Notes under the pieces: generated by a model
What the model was told of the DNA's origin: nothing
The model's database searches: none
What the model saw: only the letters and a program-made list of their open reading frames with translations
Program-made: the position numbers and the translations under genes
From: Actinoplanes sichuanensis
Lineage (GTDB): Bacteria; Actinomycetota; Actinomycetes; Mycobacteriales; Micromonosporaceae
Direction: 5' to 3'
DNA: 64,000 nt
NCBI RefSeq assembly: GCF_033097365.1
Contig: NZ_AP028461.1
Location: 3,348,001-3,412,000, forward strand
Shown: positions 42,956 to 52,101 of the stretch, piece after piece
Layout of the letters: each line of letters opens with the position of its first letter
Position numbering within the stretch: the first letter of the stretch is position 1

Positions 42956-44086
42956 TCAGAGGGTGATGAAGGTCGGGGGTTCGTGGCGGAGGAAGTCGTG
43001 GTGGGAGATGTCCCAGCCGTAGGCGCCGGCGCGGGGGTAGAGGAGGAGGTCGCCGGTGCGGAGGTGGGGGACGTGTTGGTTGCGGGTGAGTACGTCTCGG
43101 GGGGTGCAGAGTTCGCCGACGGCGTCGATGTGGGTGTCGTGGGTGGTGAGGCGGGGGTAGGGGTGGGTCCATTCGTCGATGGGGATGACGGTGAAGGGGT
43201 GGGAGTAGCCCCAGGCTGCGGGTAGGCGGAAGTGGTGGGTGCCGCCGCGGAGGATGGCGAAGGTGCGGCCGTGGGTGGTTTTGAGGTCGAGGACTTCGGT
43301 GGCGTACCAGCCGGCGTCGGCGGTGAGGTAGCGGCCTGGTTCGAGGATGAGTTCGAGGTGGTCGGGGATGGTCACGGTGGAGAGGGGGGTGAGGTCGATG
43401 GTGTCGCCGGTGAGGTAGTCGATGCCGAGGCCGCCGCCGGCGTTGACGATGCGGAGGGGGATGTCGTGGGTGTGGGCGGTGCGGGTGGACCAGTCGATGG
43501 CGTCGGTGAGGAAGCGGGCGTGGGCGTGGCCGTCGAGGTTGTTGGAGACGGCGTGTAGGTGGAAGCCGATGACGCGGAGTCCGGGTGGGATGTCGGCGAG
43601 GACGTGGGGGAGTTGGTTTTCGTCGATGCCGAAGGGGGTGGGGGTGCCGGTCATGGTGTGGCTGCCGGTGAGGGCGGTGGTGGTGCGGTTGATGCGGAGG
43701 CAGATGTCGGCGGTTGCGCCGAGGGCGGCGAGGCGGCGGAGTTCGTGGGGGCTTTCGACGTTGAGTTGGGCGCCGGTTTGGAGGGCGGCGGCGAGTTCGG
43801 TGTCGGTTTTGGCGGGGCCGCCGAAGACGATGCGTTTGGCGTGGGCTTGTCGGGCGAGGGTGAGTTCGCCTCCGGAGGCGACTTCGAGTCCGTCGCATGC
43901 GGTGGCGAGGGTGTGGATGACGTCGGGGTGGCTGTTGGCTTTTACGGCGTACAGGATGGTGGTTTTGGGGGGTAGTGCCGCTTTTAGGGTGGCGGCGCGG
44001 TGGCGGAGTGCGGTGGTGTCGTAGAGGTAGGCGCAGCGGGGGGTGGGGAGGCGGCGCAGTGCGGCGGTGATGCGGGGGTCAGCCAT
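42956..44086 (-). CDS. PLP-dependent decarboxylase (LysA/SbnH/PvsE type)
   Basis: This is a 376-residue fold-III PLP enzyme. The PLP lysine is in LYAVKANSHPDV near residue 50. Other family motifs are GFHLHAVSN, NAGGGLGIDY, LILEPGRYL and ELCTPRDV. In NIS siderophore clusters such enzymes decarboxylate an amino acid or an intermediate (SbnH in staphyloferrin B, PvsE in vibrioferrin). It overlaps the adjacent NIS synthetase by 8 nt, which ties it to siderophore assembly rather than lysine synthesis. Confidence 0.88.
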   Translation of the reverse strand: MADPRITAALRRLPTPRCAYLYDTTALRHRAATLKAALPPKTTILYAVKANSHPDVIHTLATACDGLEVASGGELTLARQAHAKRIVFGGPAKTDTELAAALQTGAQLNVESPHELRRLAALGATADICLRINRTTTALTGSHTMTGTPTPFGIDENQLPHVLADIPPGLRVIGFHLHAVSNNLDGHAHARFLTDAIDWSTRTAHTHDIPLRIVNAGGGLGIDYLTGDTIDLTPLSTVTIPDHLELILEPGRYLTADAGWYATEVLDLKTTHGRTFAILRGGTHHFRLPAAWGYSHPFTVIPIDEWTHPYPRLTTHDTHIDAVGELCTPRDVLTRNQHVPHLRTGDLLLYPRAGAYGWDISHHDFLRHEPPTFITL

Positions 44087-45614
44087 GGAGGGGGTTGTCG
44101 ACGGGGATGTGGATGTCGCCGGTGCCGGCGAGGCGCATGCGGACGAGGGCTTTGTGGGGGACGGTTGCGGCGGTGAGCCAGGTGTGGTCGTCGCGGGTGA
44201 GGCCGTGGTGGAGGGTGTCGTCGAGGACGGTGCGGATGAGGCGCCAGGCGTGTTTTTCGTCGAGGTGGTGGCTGTGGGTGAGGCGGATGACGAGTTCGCC
44301 GAGGTGGGCTTGGAGTGCGGTGTAGGCGAGTTTGGCGCGCAGGGTTTCGGTGTCGGTGGCGGTGATGACGGAGCCGGGCCAGAGGTCGATGGTGTGTCCG
44401 GCGGTGTGGAGGCGTTCGGGGTGGATGCGGAGGCCGGCGAGGTCGCGGAGGGCGAGGCGGTGGGGGTGGCCGTTGATGAAGGTGGGCAGGCAGTTCTGCA
44501 GGTGGGCTTCGAGGGCGATGCCGTGGCCGAGGAGGCGTAGTAGGGGTGGGAGTAGGAGTCGGGTGTAGTCGGTGAGCCAGGTGGCGGGGTTGCCGCCGGT
44601 CTGGTCGACGAGGTCGCCGATGAGTAGGGGTAGTGCGCCGCCGGGGATGGCGGTTTCGTCGGGTTGTAGGCGTCCGGTGAGGCCGGTGCGGGTGATGGCG
44701 GACAGGTCGCGGCCGGTGCCGATGGGGACGGCGGCGGCGGCGGGTTCGGTCATGAGCAGGATGCGGTCGTCGTCGGTGATGAGGCGTTGCAGGAGGGTGG
44801 AGAGGGCGGGGCCGTTGCGGGTGGAGGCGACGCTGATGCTGCGGCGGGTGGAGGTGACCTGGATGTCGAGGCTGAGTTTGAGGTAGCGGCCGTCGGGGAG
44901 CAGCAGGGTGCGGAGGGCGGCGGTGGGGATGGCGTCGAGGTGGCCGTCGACGTGTTGCAGGGTGCCGTCGGTGAATCGGTCGGCGTAGCGGGTGCGGACG
45001 GTGTCGAGTTGCCAGGGGTGGACGGGTTGGATGCGGTAGCCGGGTAGGTGGTGGCCGGTGTCGAGCATGGTGCCGAGGTCGTCGCCGAGGTGGGTGTCGT
45101 CGCGGACGGCGAGGAAGTGGATGCGGGTGTGTCCGGCTTCGAGGTCGTGGGTGAGGACGTCGCCGGTGTCCCAGCCGAGGCGGGTGCGGCCGCAGGGGTG
45201 CAGGTTGTGGCCGGCGACGGCGAGGCGTTCGAGGCGTACGGCGGTGGTGTCGGGGTCGTCGCCGGTGGGCAGGTTGTCGCCGGCGCGGGCGAGGGCGATG
45301 GCGAGGTTGAGGACGGCGTTGCGGATTTCGGCGGCGAAGGTGCCGTGGGTGATGCCGGTGAGTAGGTCGACGGGGTCGGCGACGCCGGCGTCGGGGTATT
45401 CGATGTGGTGGAAGGCGTGGCGGCGGCCGCCGGGGGTTTCGGGGGTGAGGTTTTCGCGGATGAGGGCGGAGCGGAGGCGGCGGCCGACGGTGTCGGCGGC
45501 GGTGGGTAGGTGGTGGGTGAAGGCGTCGGTGAGGTGGGGGGCGTGGACGGCGAGGGCGGCTTCGGTGTGGGCGGCGGCGGTGGCGAGCCGGCTGTTGGTG
45601 GCGATGCGGGTCAT
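44079..45614 (-). CDS. NIS siderophore synthetase (IucA/IucC family), second
   Basis: This is a 511-residue ATP-dependent synthetase that condenses a carboxylate such as citrate with an amine or alcohol. Family motifs are HPCGRTRLGW, VHPWQLD, the ATP-binding KLSLDIQVTSTRRS, ALEAHLQN and RDLAGLRI. GGAAGGA lies before ATG. It is 22 nt downstream of the first synthetase and overlaps the decarboxylase gene. Confidence 0.93.
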   Translation of the reverse strand: MTRIATNSRLATAAAHTEAALAVHAPHLTDAFTHHLPTAADTVGRRLRSALIRENLTPETPGGRRHAFHHIEYPDAGVADPVDLLTGITHGTFAAEIRNAVLNLAIALARAGDNLPTGDDPDTTAVRLERLAVAGHNLHPCGRTRLGWDTGDVLTHDLEAGHTRIHFLAVRDDTHLGDDLGTMLDTGHHLPGYRIQPVHPWQLDTVRTRYADRFTDGTLQHVDGHLDAIPTAALRTLLLPDGRYLKLSLDIQVTSTRRSISVASTRNGPALSTLLQRLITDDDRILLMTEPAAAAVPIGTGRDLSAITRTGLTGRLQPDETAIPGGALPLLIGDLVDQTGGNPATWLTDYTRLLLPPLLRLLGHGIALEAHLQNCLPTFINGHPHRLALRDLAGLRIHPERLHTAGHTIDLWPGSVITATDTETLRAKLAYTALQAHLGELVIRLTHSHHLDEKHAWRLIRTVLDDTLHHGLTRDDHTWLTAATVPHKALVRMRLAGTGDIHIPVDNPLHG

Positions 45615-45636
45615 CGGGGGTCCTTCCGCGGGTGGC

Positions 45637-47112
45637 TCAGGCGTGCGCCGTCATGGGGTTGGGCAGGTGGGTCCAGCGGTCGTGGAGGGGGTCGGCGGCC
45701 AGTCGCATGGCGGTGGTGGCTTTGACCGGTAGTGGGGTGGTGAGTAGGTCGGGGTGGTGGCGTAGGGCGGTGGCGAGGGTGTGCCACAGCGTGTCGGGGT
45801 CGGCGTGGGCGTTGGTGATGAATTGGCGGGCGACGGTGGCGAGGGCGGCGGCGGCGAGTTTGGTGCGCAGTTCGGTGTCGTCGTCGGTGGGTAGGTCGCC
45901 GTGCAGGTCGGGCATGGGGTGGCCGGCGGCGGCGAGGCGTGCGGGGTGGACGCGGACGCCGCCGAGGTCGCGGTAGAGGGTGCGGGTGATGCGGCCGTCG
46001 CGGAGGATGGCGAGGCTGTTCTGGCCGTGGGCTTCGAGGGCGACGCCGCGGTCGAGCAGGCGTGCGAGGGGTGCGAAGAAGACGGTGCCGAGGTCTTTCA
46101 TGAGTTGGTAGGGGTCGCCGAAGCGTCGGGGCTCGTCGGCGAGGATGCCGAGGGGGACCGCGTCGGCGGGGGGTGCTTGGCGGATGAGGTGGGCCAGGCG
46201 CCGGTCGGGTCCGTGGTCGGTGATGACGGCGCCGGCGGTGGTTTCGGCGAGTACGTCGATCGGCAGGTCTCGGGTGAGTTGTTGTAGCAGCCTCGACAGG
46301 AGGGGCCCGTTGTGGACGGCGGCGGGAGAGACGGTGCGTACGGCGGAGGTCATCTGGATGTCGACGGCCGTTTTGATGTGTGGGCCGCCGTCGAGGGGGG
46401 CGACGGTGCGCAGTGACATCAGTGGTCGGACCGGTCCGGTCTGTCCGTCGTCGGTGAGCCAGGGGTATTGCTCGCGGAGTCGGGTGGCCTGCCAGGGGTG
46501 GGCGAGGAGTACGGGTTCGCCGGTTCCGTGCCAGTGCCGGGGTGGTACGCGGAGGCGGTGCAGGGTGAAGGTGGGGCGGTGTTCGGGGGCGTAGGCGAGT
46601 TGGTCGGCGACGGTCATGCCGGTGCGGGTGCGGCAGCAGGGGTGTAGGGGGTGTCCGTCGATGAGGGTTTGTTCGATCTGGCCCGGTTCCGGTCGGTGGG
46701 GCCACGATGGTGTGGGGTTGGCGGCGCGGGCGAGGGCGAGGTTGTCGACGCTGCCGGTGAGTTCGGTGATCAGGGGTGTGTTCGGCCAGAGGTGGGCGGC
46801 GAGGTGGGCGGGGTCGTCGACGGGTCGGCCGTCGAGGGTGACGTGCAGGCCGGTCGGTGGGGTGGTGAAGGGGGTGGCGGCGTCGGTGGGGTAGGTGAGC
46901 AGGGTGTCGCCGAAGCGGACGTGGGTGTGGCCGTGGTGGTGGTGGCGGCTGGTGAGACCGGGTAGTGGTTCGGTTTCGGTGGCGATGAGGAGGCGGGCGA
47001 GGATGGCGGTGCGGGCGGCGGGCAGGGCGGTGTCGTAGGCGTCGAGCAGGTCGGGGCGGATTGCGGTGATCTGGGTGCGGGTGCCGGCGGGTTCGGCGGT
47101 GGGGTGCGGCAC
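45637..47112 (-). CDS. NIS siderophore synthetase (IucA/IucC family), first
   Basis: This is a 491-residue member of the same family with HPCCRTRTGM, LAHPWQATRL, IKTAVDIQMTSAVRTVS, ALEAHGQNSL and YRDLGGVRV. GTG 47112 is the start of the conserved frame. It is the first gene of the cluster; two synthetases and one decarboxylase match the core of vibrioferrin/xanthoferrin-type pathways. No IdeR/DmdR iron box was found by eye in the 140-nt gap upstream. Confidence 0.93.
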   Translation of the reverse strand: MPHPTAEPAGTRTQITAIRPDLLDAYDTALPAARTAILARLLIATETEPLPGLTSRHHHHGHTHVRFGDTLLTYPTDAATPFTTPPTGLHVTLDGRPVDDPAHLAAHLWPNTPLITELTGSVDNLALARAANPTPSWPHRPEPGQIEQTLIDGHPLHPCCRTRTGMTVADQLAYAPEHRPTFTLHRLRVPPRHWHGTGEPVLLAHPWQATRLREQYPWLTDDGQTGPVRPLMSLRTVAPLDGGPHIKTAVDIQMTSAVRTVSPAAVHNGPLLSRLLQQLTRDLPIDVLAETTAGAVITDHGPDRRLAHLIRQAPPADAVPLGILADEPRRFGDPYQLMKDLGTVFFAPLARLLDRGVALEAHGQNSLAILRDGRITRTLYRDLGGVRVHPARLAAAGHPMPDLHGDLPTDDDTELRTKLAAAALATVARQFITNAHADPDTLWHTLATALRHHPDLLTTPLPVKATTAMRLAADPLHDRWTHLPNPMTAHA

Positions 47113-47252
47113 GGGTCCATTGTTGCGGTCGGGGTGGGTGGTGCGCTGGGGGGAGTGGTGGGGGCGTTTCCTGTCACATCGGGGTGTGGGGTGTGTGTTC
47201 CGCGGCCGCTTCGAATCCGATAAATTCTCGTATTCATCCGAGGGGAGTGGCC

Positions 47253-48923
47253 GTGGACGTCGACGTCATCGTGGTCGGGGCGGGGTTGGCCGGGCTGGCC
47301 GCAGCGCATGAGATCACCCGGGCCGGCCGGACGGTCGCCCTGCTCGATCAGGAGAACGCCGCCAACCTGGGCGGGCAGGCGTTCTGGTCGTTCGGTGGGT
47401 TGTTCTTCGTCGGCAGTCCCGAGCAGAAGCGGGCCCGGATCCGGGACAGTGTCGAGCTGGCGTGGGCGGACTGGAGCAACAGTGCCGGGTTCGACCGTCT
47501 CGGTGACGAGGATGCGCAGGCGGTCCAGTGGGCGCGGGCGTATGTGGAGTTCGCCGCCGGGGAGAAACGGTCGTGGCTGTCGTCGTTGGGGATGAGCTGG
47601 CTGCCGTTCGCGGGTTGGGCCGAACGCGGTGATCTGCGTGCCGGTGGGCACGGTAATTCGGTGCCGCGGTTCCACATCACGTGGGGGACCGGTACGGGGG
47701 TGGTGGCGCCGTTCGTGGCGTCGGCGGTGTCCGCGTCGGAGAACGGGCTGCTGCATTTTCGTCACCGGCATCGGGTCGACGAGCTGATCATCGAGGGTGG
47801 CGCGGCGGTCGGCGTACGCGGAACGCTGTTGGCTCCTGATGATGCGGCGCGGGGGGTGTCGTCGAACCGGGATCGGGTCGGTGACTTCGAGATACGGGCG
47901 CAGGCGGTGATCGTGACGACCGGTGGGATCGGCGCGAATCACGACCTGGTGCGCCGGTATTGGCCGGCGCGGCTCGGCACCGCCCCGGGCGTGATGGTGA
48001 CCGGGGTGCCGGCGTATGTGGACGGGCGGATGCTGCAGATCGCCGAGGACGCCGGGGTGCGGCTGGTCAACCGGGACCGGATGTGGCATTACACCGAGGG
48101 TGTGCAGAACTGGAATCCGATCTGGCCCGGTCACGGTATCCGGATCCTGTCGGCGCCGTCACCGTTGTGGTTGGATGCGCTCGGTCGTCGGTTGCCGGCC
48201 CCGTATTTCCCGTCGTATGACACGCTCGGCACTCTCGAGTATCTGCGGACCACTCCGGAGATCGCCGGGTACGACCATTCGTGGTTCGTGTTGACGCAGC
48301 GGATCATCGAGAAGGAGTTCGCCCTGTCCGGGTCGGAGCAGAACCCGGACATCACCGCCTCGGACCGGCGTGGGTTCCTGAAACAGCGGCTGTTCGGTAA
48401 GGGTGCGCCGGGTCCGGTGGAGGCGTTCAAACAGCACGGTGCCGACTTCGTGGTCGCGTCGGGTCTGGATGAGCTGGTGGCGGGTATGAACCGGCTCACC
48501 GACACGCCGCTGTTGGATGTGGCCACGGTGCGGTCGCAGGTGGTGGCCCGGGATTCGCAGATCGCCAACAAGGTGAGCAAGGACGCGCAGATCCAGGGCA
48601 TCCACAATTCGCGGCGGTACATCGGTGATCGGATCGGGCGGACGTCGACTCCGCATCGGCTGCTCGACCCGGCGGCCGGGCCGCTGATCGCGGTGAAACT
48701 GCACGTGCTGACCCGTAAGACGCTCGGCGGGGTGCAGACCGACCTCGATTCGCGGGCGCTGGGTCTGGACGGGGCGCCGATCTCCGGGTTGTATGCGGCC
48801 GGTGAGGTCGCCGGGTTCGGTGGTGGTGGCGTGCACGGCTACAACGCGTTGGAGGGCACGTTCCTCGGTGGGTGTCTGTTCTCCGGGCGGGCCGCCGGCC
48901 GGCACGCCGCCGCGCAGCTATAG
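47253..48923 (+). CDS. FAD-binding dehydrogenase (KsdD/fumarate-reductase-like)
   Basis: This is a 556-residue flavoprotein with the N-terminal dinucleotide motif VIVVGAGLAGLAAAHEI. A C-terminal FAD motif GLYAAGEVAGFGGGGVHGYNALEG follows (given in parts: GLYAAGEVAGFGGGG and VHGYNALEG). It matches the FAD-binding dehydrogenase group (COG3573) related to 3-ketosteroid dehydrogenase. GTG 47253 has AGGGGAG at 5 nt; the GTG at 47247 would be too close. It is divergent from the siderophore genes. The substrate is unknown. Confidence 0.88.
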   Translation: MDVDVIVVGAGLAGLAAAHEITRAGRTVALLDQENAANLGGQAFWSFGGLFFVGSPEQKRARIRDSVELAWADWSNSAGFDRLGDEDAQAVQWARAYVEFAAGEKRSWLSSLGMSWLPFAGWAERGDLRAGGHGNSVPRFHITWGTGTGVVAPFVASAVSASENGLLHFRHRHRVDELIIEGGAAVGVRGTLLAPDDAARGVSSNRDRVGDFEIRAQAVIVTTGGIGANHDLVRRYWPARLGTAPGVMVTGVPAYVDGRMLQIAEDAGVRLVNRDRMWHYTEGVQNWNPIWPGHGIRILSAPSPLWLDALGRRLPAPYFPSYDTLGTLEYLRTTPEIAGYDHSWFVLTQRIIEKEFALSGSEQNPDITASDRRGFLKQRLFGKGAPGPVEAFKQHGADFVVASGLDELVAGMNRLTDTPLLDVATVRSQVVARDSQIANKVSKDAQIQGIHNSRRYIGDRIGRTSTPHRLLDPAAGPLIAVKLHVLTRKTLGGVQTDLDSRALGLDGAPISGLYAAGEVAGFGGGGVHGYNALEGTFLGGCLFSGRAAGRHAAAQL

Positions 48924-49859
48924 CAGGGTCGCCTCGATCTGCGGGTCGAGGCCGACGGCCGGCCGGTCGGCGCGGTGTGGTGCGCCGTCCGGCAGCGATG
49001 TGAGCCACGTCCACGTGTCGGTGATCGTCTCCCGGACCGGCCGGCATCGTAGGCCCGCCGCCAGGGCGGGGGTGACGTCACTGCCGTGCAGGGCGGTGTG
49101 CAGTGGCCCGGGTGGTAGCCACACCGGGAGGTGGGTCCACGGTTGGATGCCGGCGGCGATGATGGTGTCCGGGTCGGTCCACCGCAGGTCGGCGTGGTTT
49201 CCGGTGACCTCGTTGGTGATGTCCAGCAGCTCGCCCATCGTGGTGTGTCCGGGCGGGCTGACCAGGTCGAAGGGGCCGGTCCGGGCGGTGGCGGCGGCGT
49301 CCAGGACGAACGCGGCCAGGTCGCGGGTGTCGATGTATTGCAGCGGCAGATCCCGCGGGCCGGGCGCCAGTGTCGGACCGCCGGCGTGCAGCCGGTTGAG
49401 CCACCACGGTAGGCGGCCGATGTTCTCGTACGGGCCCAGGATCAGCCCCGCCCGGGCCAGCAGCAGCGGCCCGCCGAACCCGGCGGCAGCCAGCTCGCCG
49501 CGGAGTTTGTCACCGGCGTAGCCGGGTTCGTCGTGCGGTACGAGACGGTCCTCGCCGAGGACGTACACCGAACGGCTCGAGATGTAGGTGTAGTGGCCGG
49601 CTCGGCCTTGCAACGCCGTCGCCGCCGCGGCGACCACCGTGGCGTCGGCCGACCAGGTGTCCACGACCGCGTCCCACGTGGCGTCGCCGAGCGCGTCCAG
49701 GCCGCCCGGGGTCTGCCGGTCGCCGGTCAGGGCCCGCACCCGGGGCGGCGGGTCGGCCCGGCCGCGGTTGAGCACGGTCACGTCGTCGCCGCGGGCGGCG
49801 GCGAGTTCGGCGATCGACCGGCCGACGAAACCACTGCCACCCAGCACCAGAATCCGCAT
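48918..49859 (-). CDS. NAD-dependent epimerase/reductase family protein
   Basis: This is a 313-residue extended short-chain dehydrogenase fold with nucleotide motif VLGGSGFVGRS at the N-terminus and YTYISSRSVY. The usual YxxxK is altered (EPGYAGDKLRGE). It resembles isoflavone-reductase/CSP41-like epimerase proteins. Its 3' end overlaps the convergent FAD dehydrogenase by 6 nt. The substrate is not assigned. Confidence 0.82.
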   Translation of the reverse strand: MRILVLGGSGFVGRSIAELAAARGDDVTVLNRGRADPPPRVRALTGDRQTPGGLDALGDATWDAVVDTWSADATVVAAAATALQGRAGHYTYISSRSVYVLGEDRLVPHDEPGYAGDKLRGELAAAGFGGPLLLARAGLILGPYENIGRLPWWLNRLHAGGPTLAPGPRDLPLQYIDTRDLAAFVLDAAATARTGPFDLVSPPGHTTMGELLDITNEVTGNHADLRWTDPDTIIAAGIQPWTHLPVWLPPGPLHTALHGSDVTPALAAGLRCRPVRETITDTWTWLTSLPDGAPHRADRPAVGLDPQIEATLL

Positions 49860-49919
49860 ACCGGCAAGACTGCCCGCGGCCGGTCCGACACGCCCGGTGT
49901 CGTCTGCCGACGGCAGAGT

Positions 49920-50393
49920 TCAGCGGGTCAGGAACGTCTCGATCGCCTCGACCACGAGGGCGTGGTCGTCGGCCTGCGGCAGGCCGGACACGGTCACCAC
50001 TCCGATCACCCCGGCGCCGGGTACCCGTACCGGGAACGCCCCGCCGTGGGCGGCGTAGTCGGCCGGGTCGACGCCCTGGGAGGCGTCCAGTTCGCGGCCC
50101 TTGGCGGCGAGGCGGCGGCCGACCAGGAACGACGACGCCCCGTAGCGGTAGACGACCCGTACCTTCCGGTCGATCCACGTGTCGTTGTCGGCGACCGATC
50201 CGGGTAGCCCGGCGTGGAACAGTTGCTGCGGGCCGCGGCGGATGTCGACGGCCACCGGCAGGCTCCGCTCGGTGGCCAGGTTCACCAGCAGGCAGCCCAG
50301 TGCCCACGCGTCGGCCTCGGTGAAGGTGGGGAACACCAGACGGCGTTCCTGGTCTTCGATGGTGGCGATCAGTTTCGGCAGGTCCTCGCTCAT
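49920..50393 (-). CDS. UPF0303/heme-degrading-domain (GlcG-like) protein
   Basis: This 157-residue protein has the UPF0303 signature pieces EDQERRLVFPTFTEADAW, VAVDIRRGPQQLFHAG, WIDRKVRVVYRYGASSF and GAFPVRVPGAGVIG, related to the HbpS/GlcG fold. ATG 50393 is used; ATG 50402 (three residues longer) is equally possible. Function is uncertain; heme or small-molecule binding is known for relatives. Confidence 0.83.
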   Translation of the reverse strand: MSEDLPKLIATIEDQERRLVFPTFTEADAWALGCLLVNLATERSLPVAVDIRRGPQQLFHAGLPGSVADNDTWIDRKVRVVYRYGASSFLVGRRLAAKGRELDASQGVDPADYAAHGGAFPVRVPGAGVIGVVTVSGLPQADDHALVVEAIETFLTR

Positions 50394-50413
50394 GGCGCCC
50401 ATTGTGCCGTCCG

Positions 50414-51175
50414 TCAGTTCTGCGCCCAGTGTTGGTAGCCGAGTCGGGCGATCAACGCGAGTACCACCACCAGCAGGATGATCCGGACGAACCCGGCGCC
50501 GCGGCGCAGGGCCATCCGGGCGCCGAGGACCGCGCCGATGATGTTGCAGACCGCCATCGCGGCGCCGAGCAGCCACGCGACGTGGCCGGTCGCGGCGAAC
50601 ACCACCAGGGCGCCGAGGTTGGTGGCCGTGTTCACGATCTTCGCCATCGCCGAGCCGTGCACGAAGTCGGCGCCGACGATCGCGGTGAACGCCAGGACCA
50701 GGAACGTGCCGGTGCCGGGTCCGATCAGTCCGTCGTACAGGCCGATCAGCACTCCGGCGACGGTCACGACCACGGCGCGGCGGATCCGGGTGCGTTTGGC
50801 GGGTTGTTCGATCAGGCCCATCTGCGGGCGGGCGGTGACGAACACGGCCACCGCCACCAGTACCCCGATGATGACGGGACGGTACGCGGCCGCGGGTACC
50901 GAACCGGCCAGTGCCGCCCCCGACCCGGCGCACACCAGCGCCAGAGCGGCCGCCGGCCCGGCGACCCCCCAGTCGATCTTGGTGCGGCGGGCGTAGGCGA
51001 CCGCGGCCGTCGACGTGCCGCAGATCGCCGCGAGTTTGTTGGTGCCCAACGCGGTCGCCGTGCCCAGCTGCGGGGCCACCACCAGCAGCGCCGGTAGCAG
51101 CAGCAGCCCGCCGCCGCCGACGACCGCGTCGACCCAGCCCGCCGCCAGCGCGGCGAGCAGGAGCGCGGCGATCAT
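50414..51175 (-). CDS. TSUP-family (TauE/SafE) membrane transporter
   Basis: This is a 253-residue membrane protein with about eight helices and the repeated TSUP motif ([18 protein letters not shown] in the first half, [15 protein letters not shown] in the second). Such proteins export or import sulfite, sulfonates or organic anions. ATG 51175 overlaps the stop of the 32-residue membrane peptide gene by 2 nt. Confidence 0.88.
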   Translation of the reverse strand: MIAALLLAALAAGWVDAVVGGGGLLLLPALLVVAPQLGTATALGTNKLAAICGTSTAAVAYARRTKIDWGVAGPAAALALVCAGSGAALAGSVPAAAYRPVIIGVLVAVAVFVTARPQMGLIEQPAKRTRIRRAVVVTVAGVLIGLYDGLIGPGTGTFLVLAFTAIVGADFVHGSAMAKIVNTATNLGALVVFAATGHVAWLLGAAMAVCNIIGAVLGARMALRRGAGFVRIILLVVVLALIARLGYQHWAQN

Positions 51176-51270
51176 CGGCGGCGCTGTTTCTGCAGCCAGA
51201 TCCCGAACAGCGCGCCGGCGACGAACAGCAACGACAGGCACAACAACGCCTTGAACAACACGCCCTCCAT
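51172..51270 (-). CDS. 32-residue single-span membrane peptide
   Basis: This short frame runs from ATG at 51270 to TGA at 51172. It encodes one hydrophobic helix ([20 protein letters not shown]) followed by a basic end (QKQRRR), as expected for a membrane micropeptide. Its stop overlaps the start of the TSUP transporter, which suggests coupled translation. No good ribosome site is seen; leaderless translation is possible. Confidence 0.5.
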   Translation of the reverse strand: MEGVLFKALLCLSLLFVAGALFGIWLQKQRRR

Positions 51271-51291
51271 CGGGTTGGCTAGGGTCGGCAC

Positions 51292-52065
51292 GTGCGCCTG
51301 GCCACCTTCAACCTGCTGCACGGCAGATCACTGTCGGACGGCACCGTACACGCCGACCGGATCCACGCCGCCGTCGCCGACCTCGACGCCGACGTGTTGG
51401 GGTTGCAGGAGGTCGACCGGGCGCAGCCGCGGTCGGGGTTGCTGGACCTGACCGCGTTGGCCGCCGACGCGCTCGGCGCGAGGGTGCACCGGTTCGCTGC
51501 GGCGGTCGTCGGTACGCCCGGTCAGACGTGGGAGCCGTGGCATTCCGGGGCCGACATCGGCCACCCGCAGTACGGGATCGCGGTGGTCAGCCGGTTCCCG
51601 GTGCAGCGTTGGCAGATCACCCAGTTGCCCGGTGCGCCGGTGCGGTCGCCGGTGTACGTACCGGACGGGGGTCTGCTGCTGTTGCGTGACGAACCGCGGG
51701 TGCTGCTCGCCGCCGTCCTGGACACCCCGGCCGGGCCGTTGACGGTCGCCACGACCCACCTGTCGTTCGTGCCCGGCTGGAACGTGCGTCAGCTGCGGGC
51801 CGCGGTGCGGGCCCTGCGGGGGCTGCCGGCGCCGCGGGTGCTGCTCGGTGACCTGAACATGCCGGCCGGTCCGGTGCGGGCGTTCACCGGGTGGCGGCCG
51901 CTGGCGCGGGCCGCGACGTTTCCCAACACGGCCCCGAAGACACAGCTCGATCATGTGCTCGCCGACCCGCGCGGCGCCGGCGCTCTGGGCCGGGTCGTGC
52001 AGGTGCGCACCCCGGCGGTGGCCGTGTCCGACCATCGGCCCCTGGTGGTACGTCTCGACCGTTGA
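51292..52065 (+). CDS. Endonuclease/exonuclease/phosphatase family protein
   Basis: This is a 257-residue EEP-fold metal-dependent hydrolase with ATFNLLHG (Asn), VLGLQEVDR (Glu), ATTHLSF, LLGDLNM (Asp/Asn), and C-terminal QLDHVL and VSDHRPLVV (catalytic His). All key residues are present. No signal peptide. The substrate (nucleic acid or phosphoester) is open. GTG 51292 follows AGGG. Confidence 0.88.
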   Translation: MRLATFNLLHGRSLSDGTVHADRIHAAVADLDADVLGLQEVDRAQPRSGLLDLTALAADALGARVHRFAAAVVGTPGQTWEPWHSGADIGHPQYGIAVVSRFPVQRWQITQLPGAPVRSPVYVPDGGLLLLRDEPRVLLAAVLDTPAGPLTVATTHLSFVPGWNVRQLRAAVRALRGLPAPRVLLGDLNMPAGPVRAFTGWRPLARAATFPNTAPKTQLDHVLADPRGAGALGRVVQVRTPAVAVSDHRPLVVRLDR

Positions 52066-52101
52066 TTCCCCCCGGCCTTTTCCGTACAAGGAGGAACACC
52101 C

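Noticed and set aside
43422..44024. Plus-strand frames within the siderophore cluster
   Set aside because: They are Gly/Val-rich translations of the skewed DNA antisense to the decarboxylase, with no motif.
47113..47252. IdeR/DmdR iron box before the siderophore genes
   Set aside because: No TTAGGTTAGGCTAACC-like sequence is present; short GAAT/ATTC symmetry there is too weak to call.
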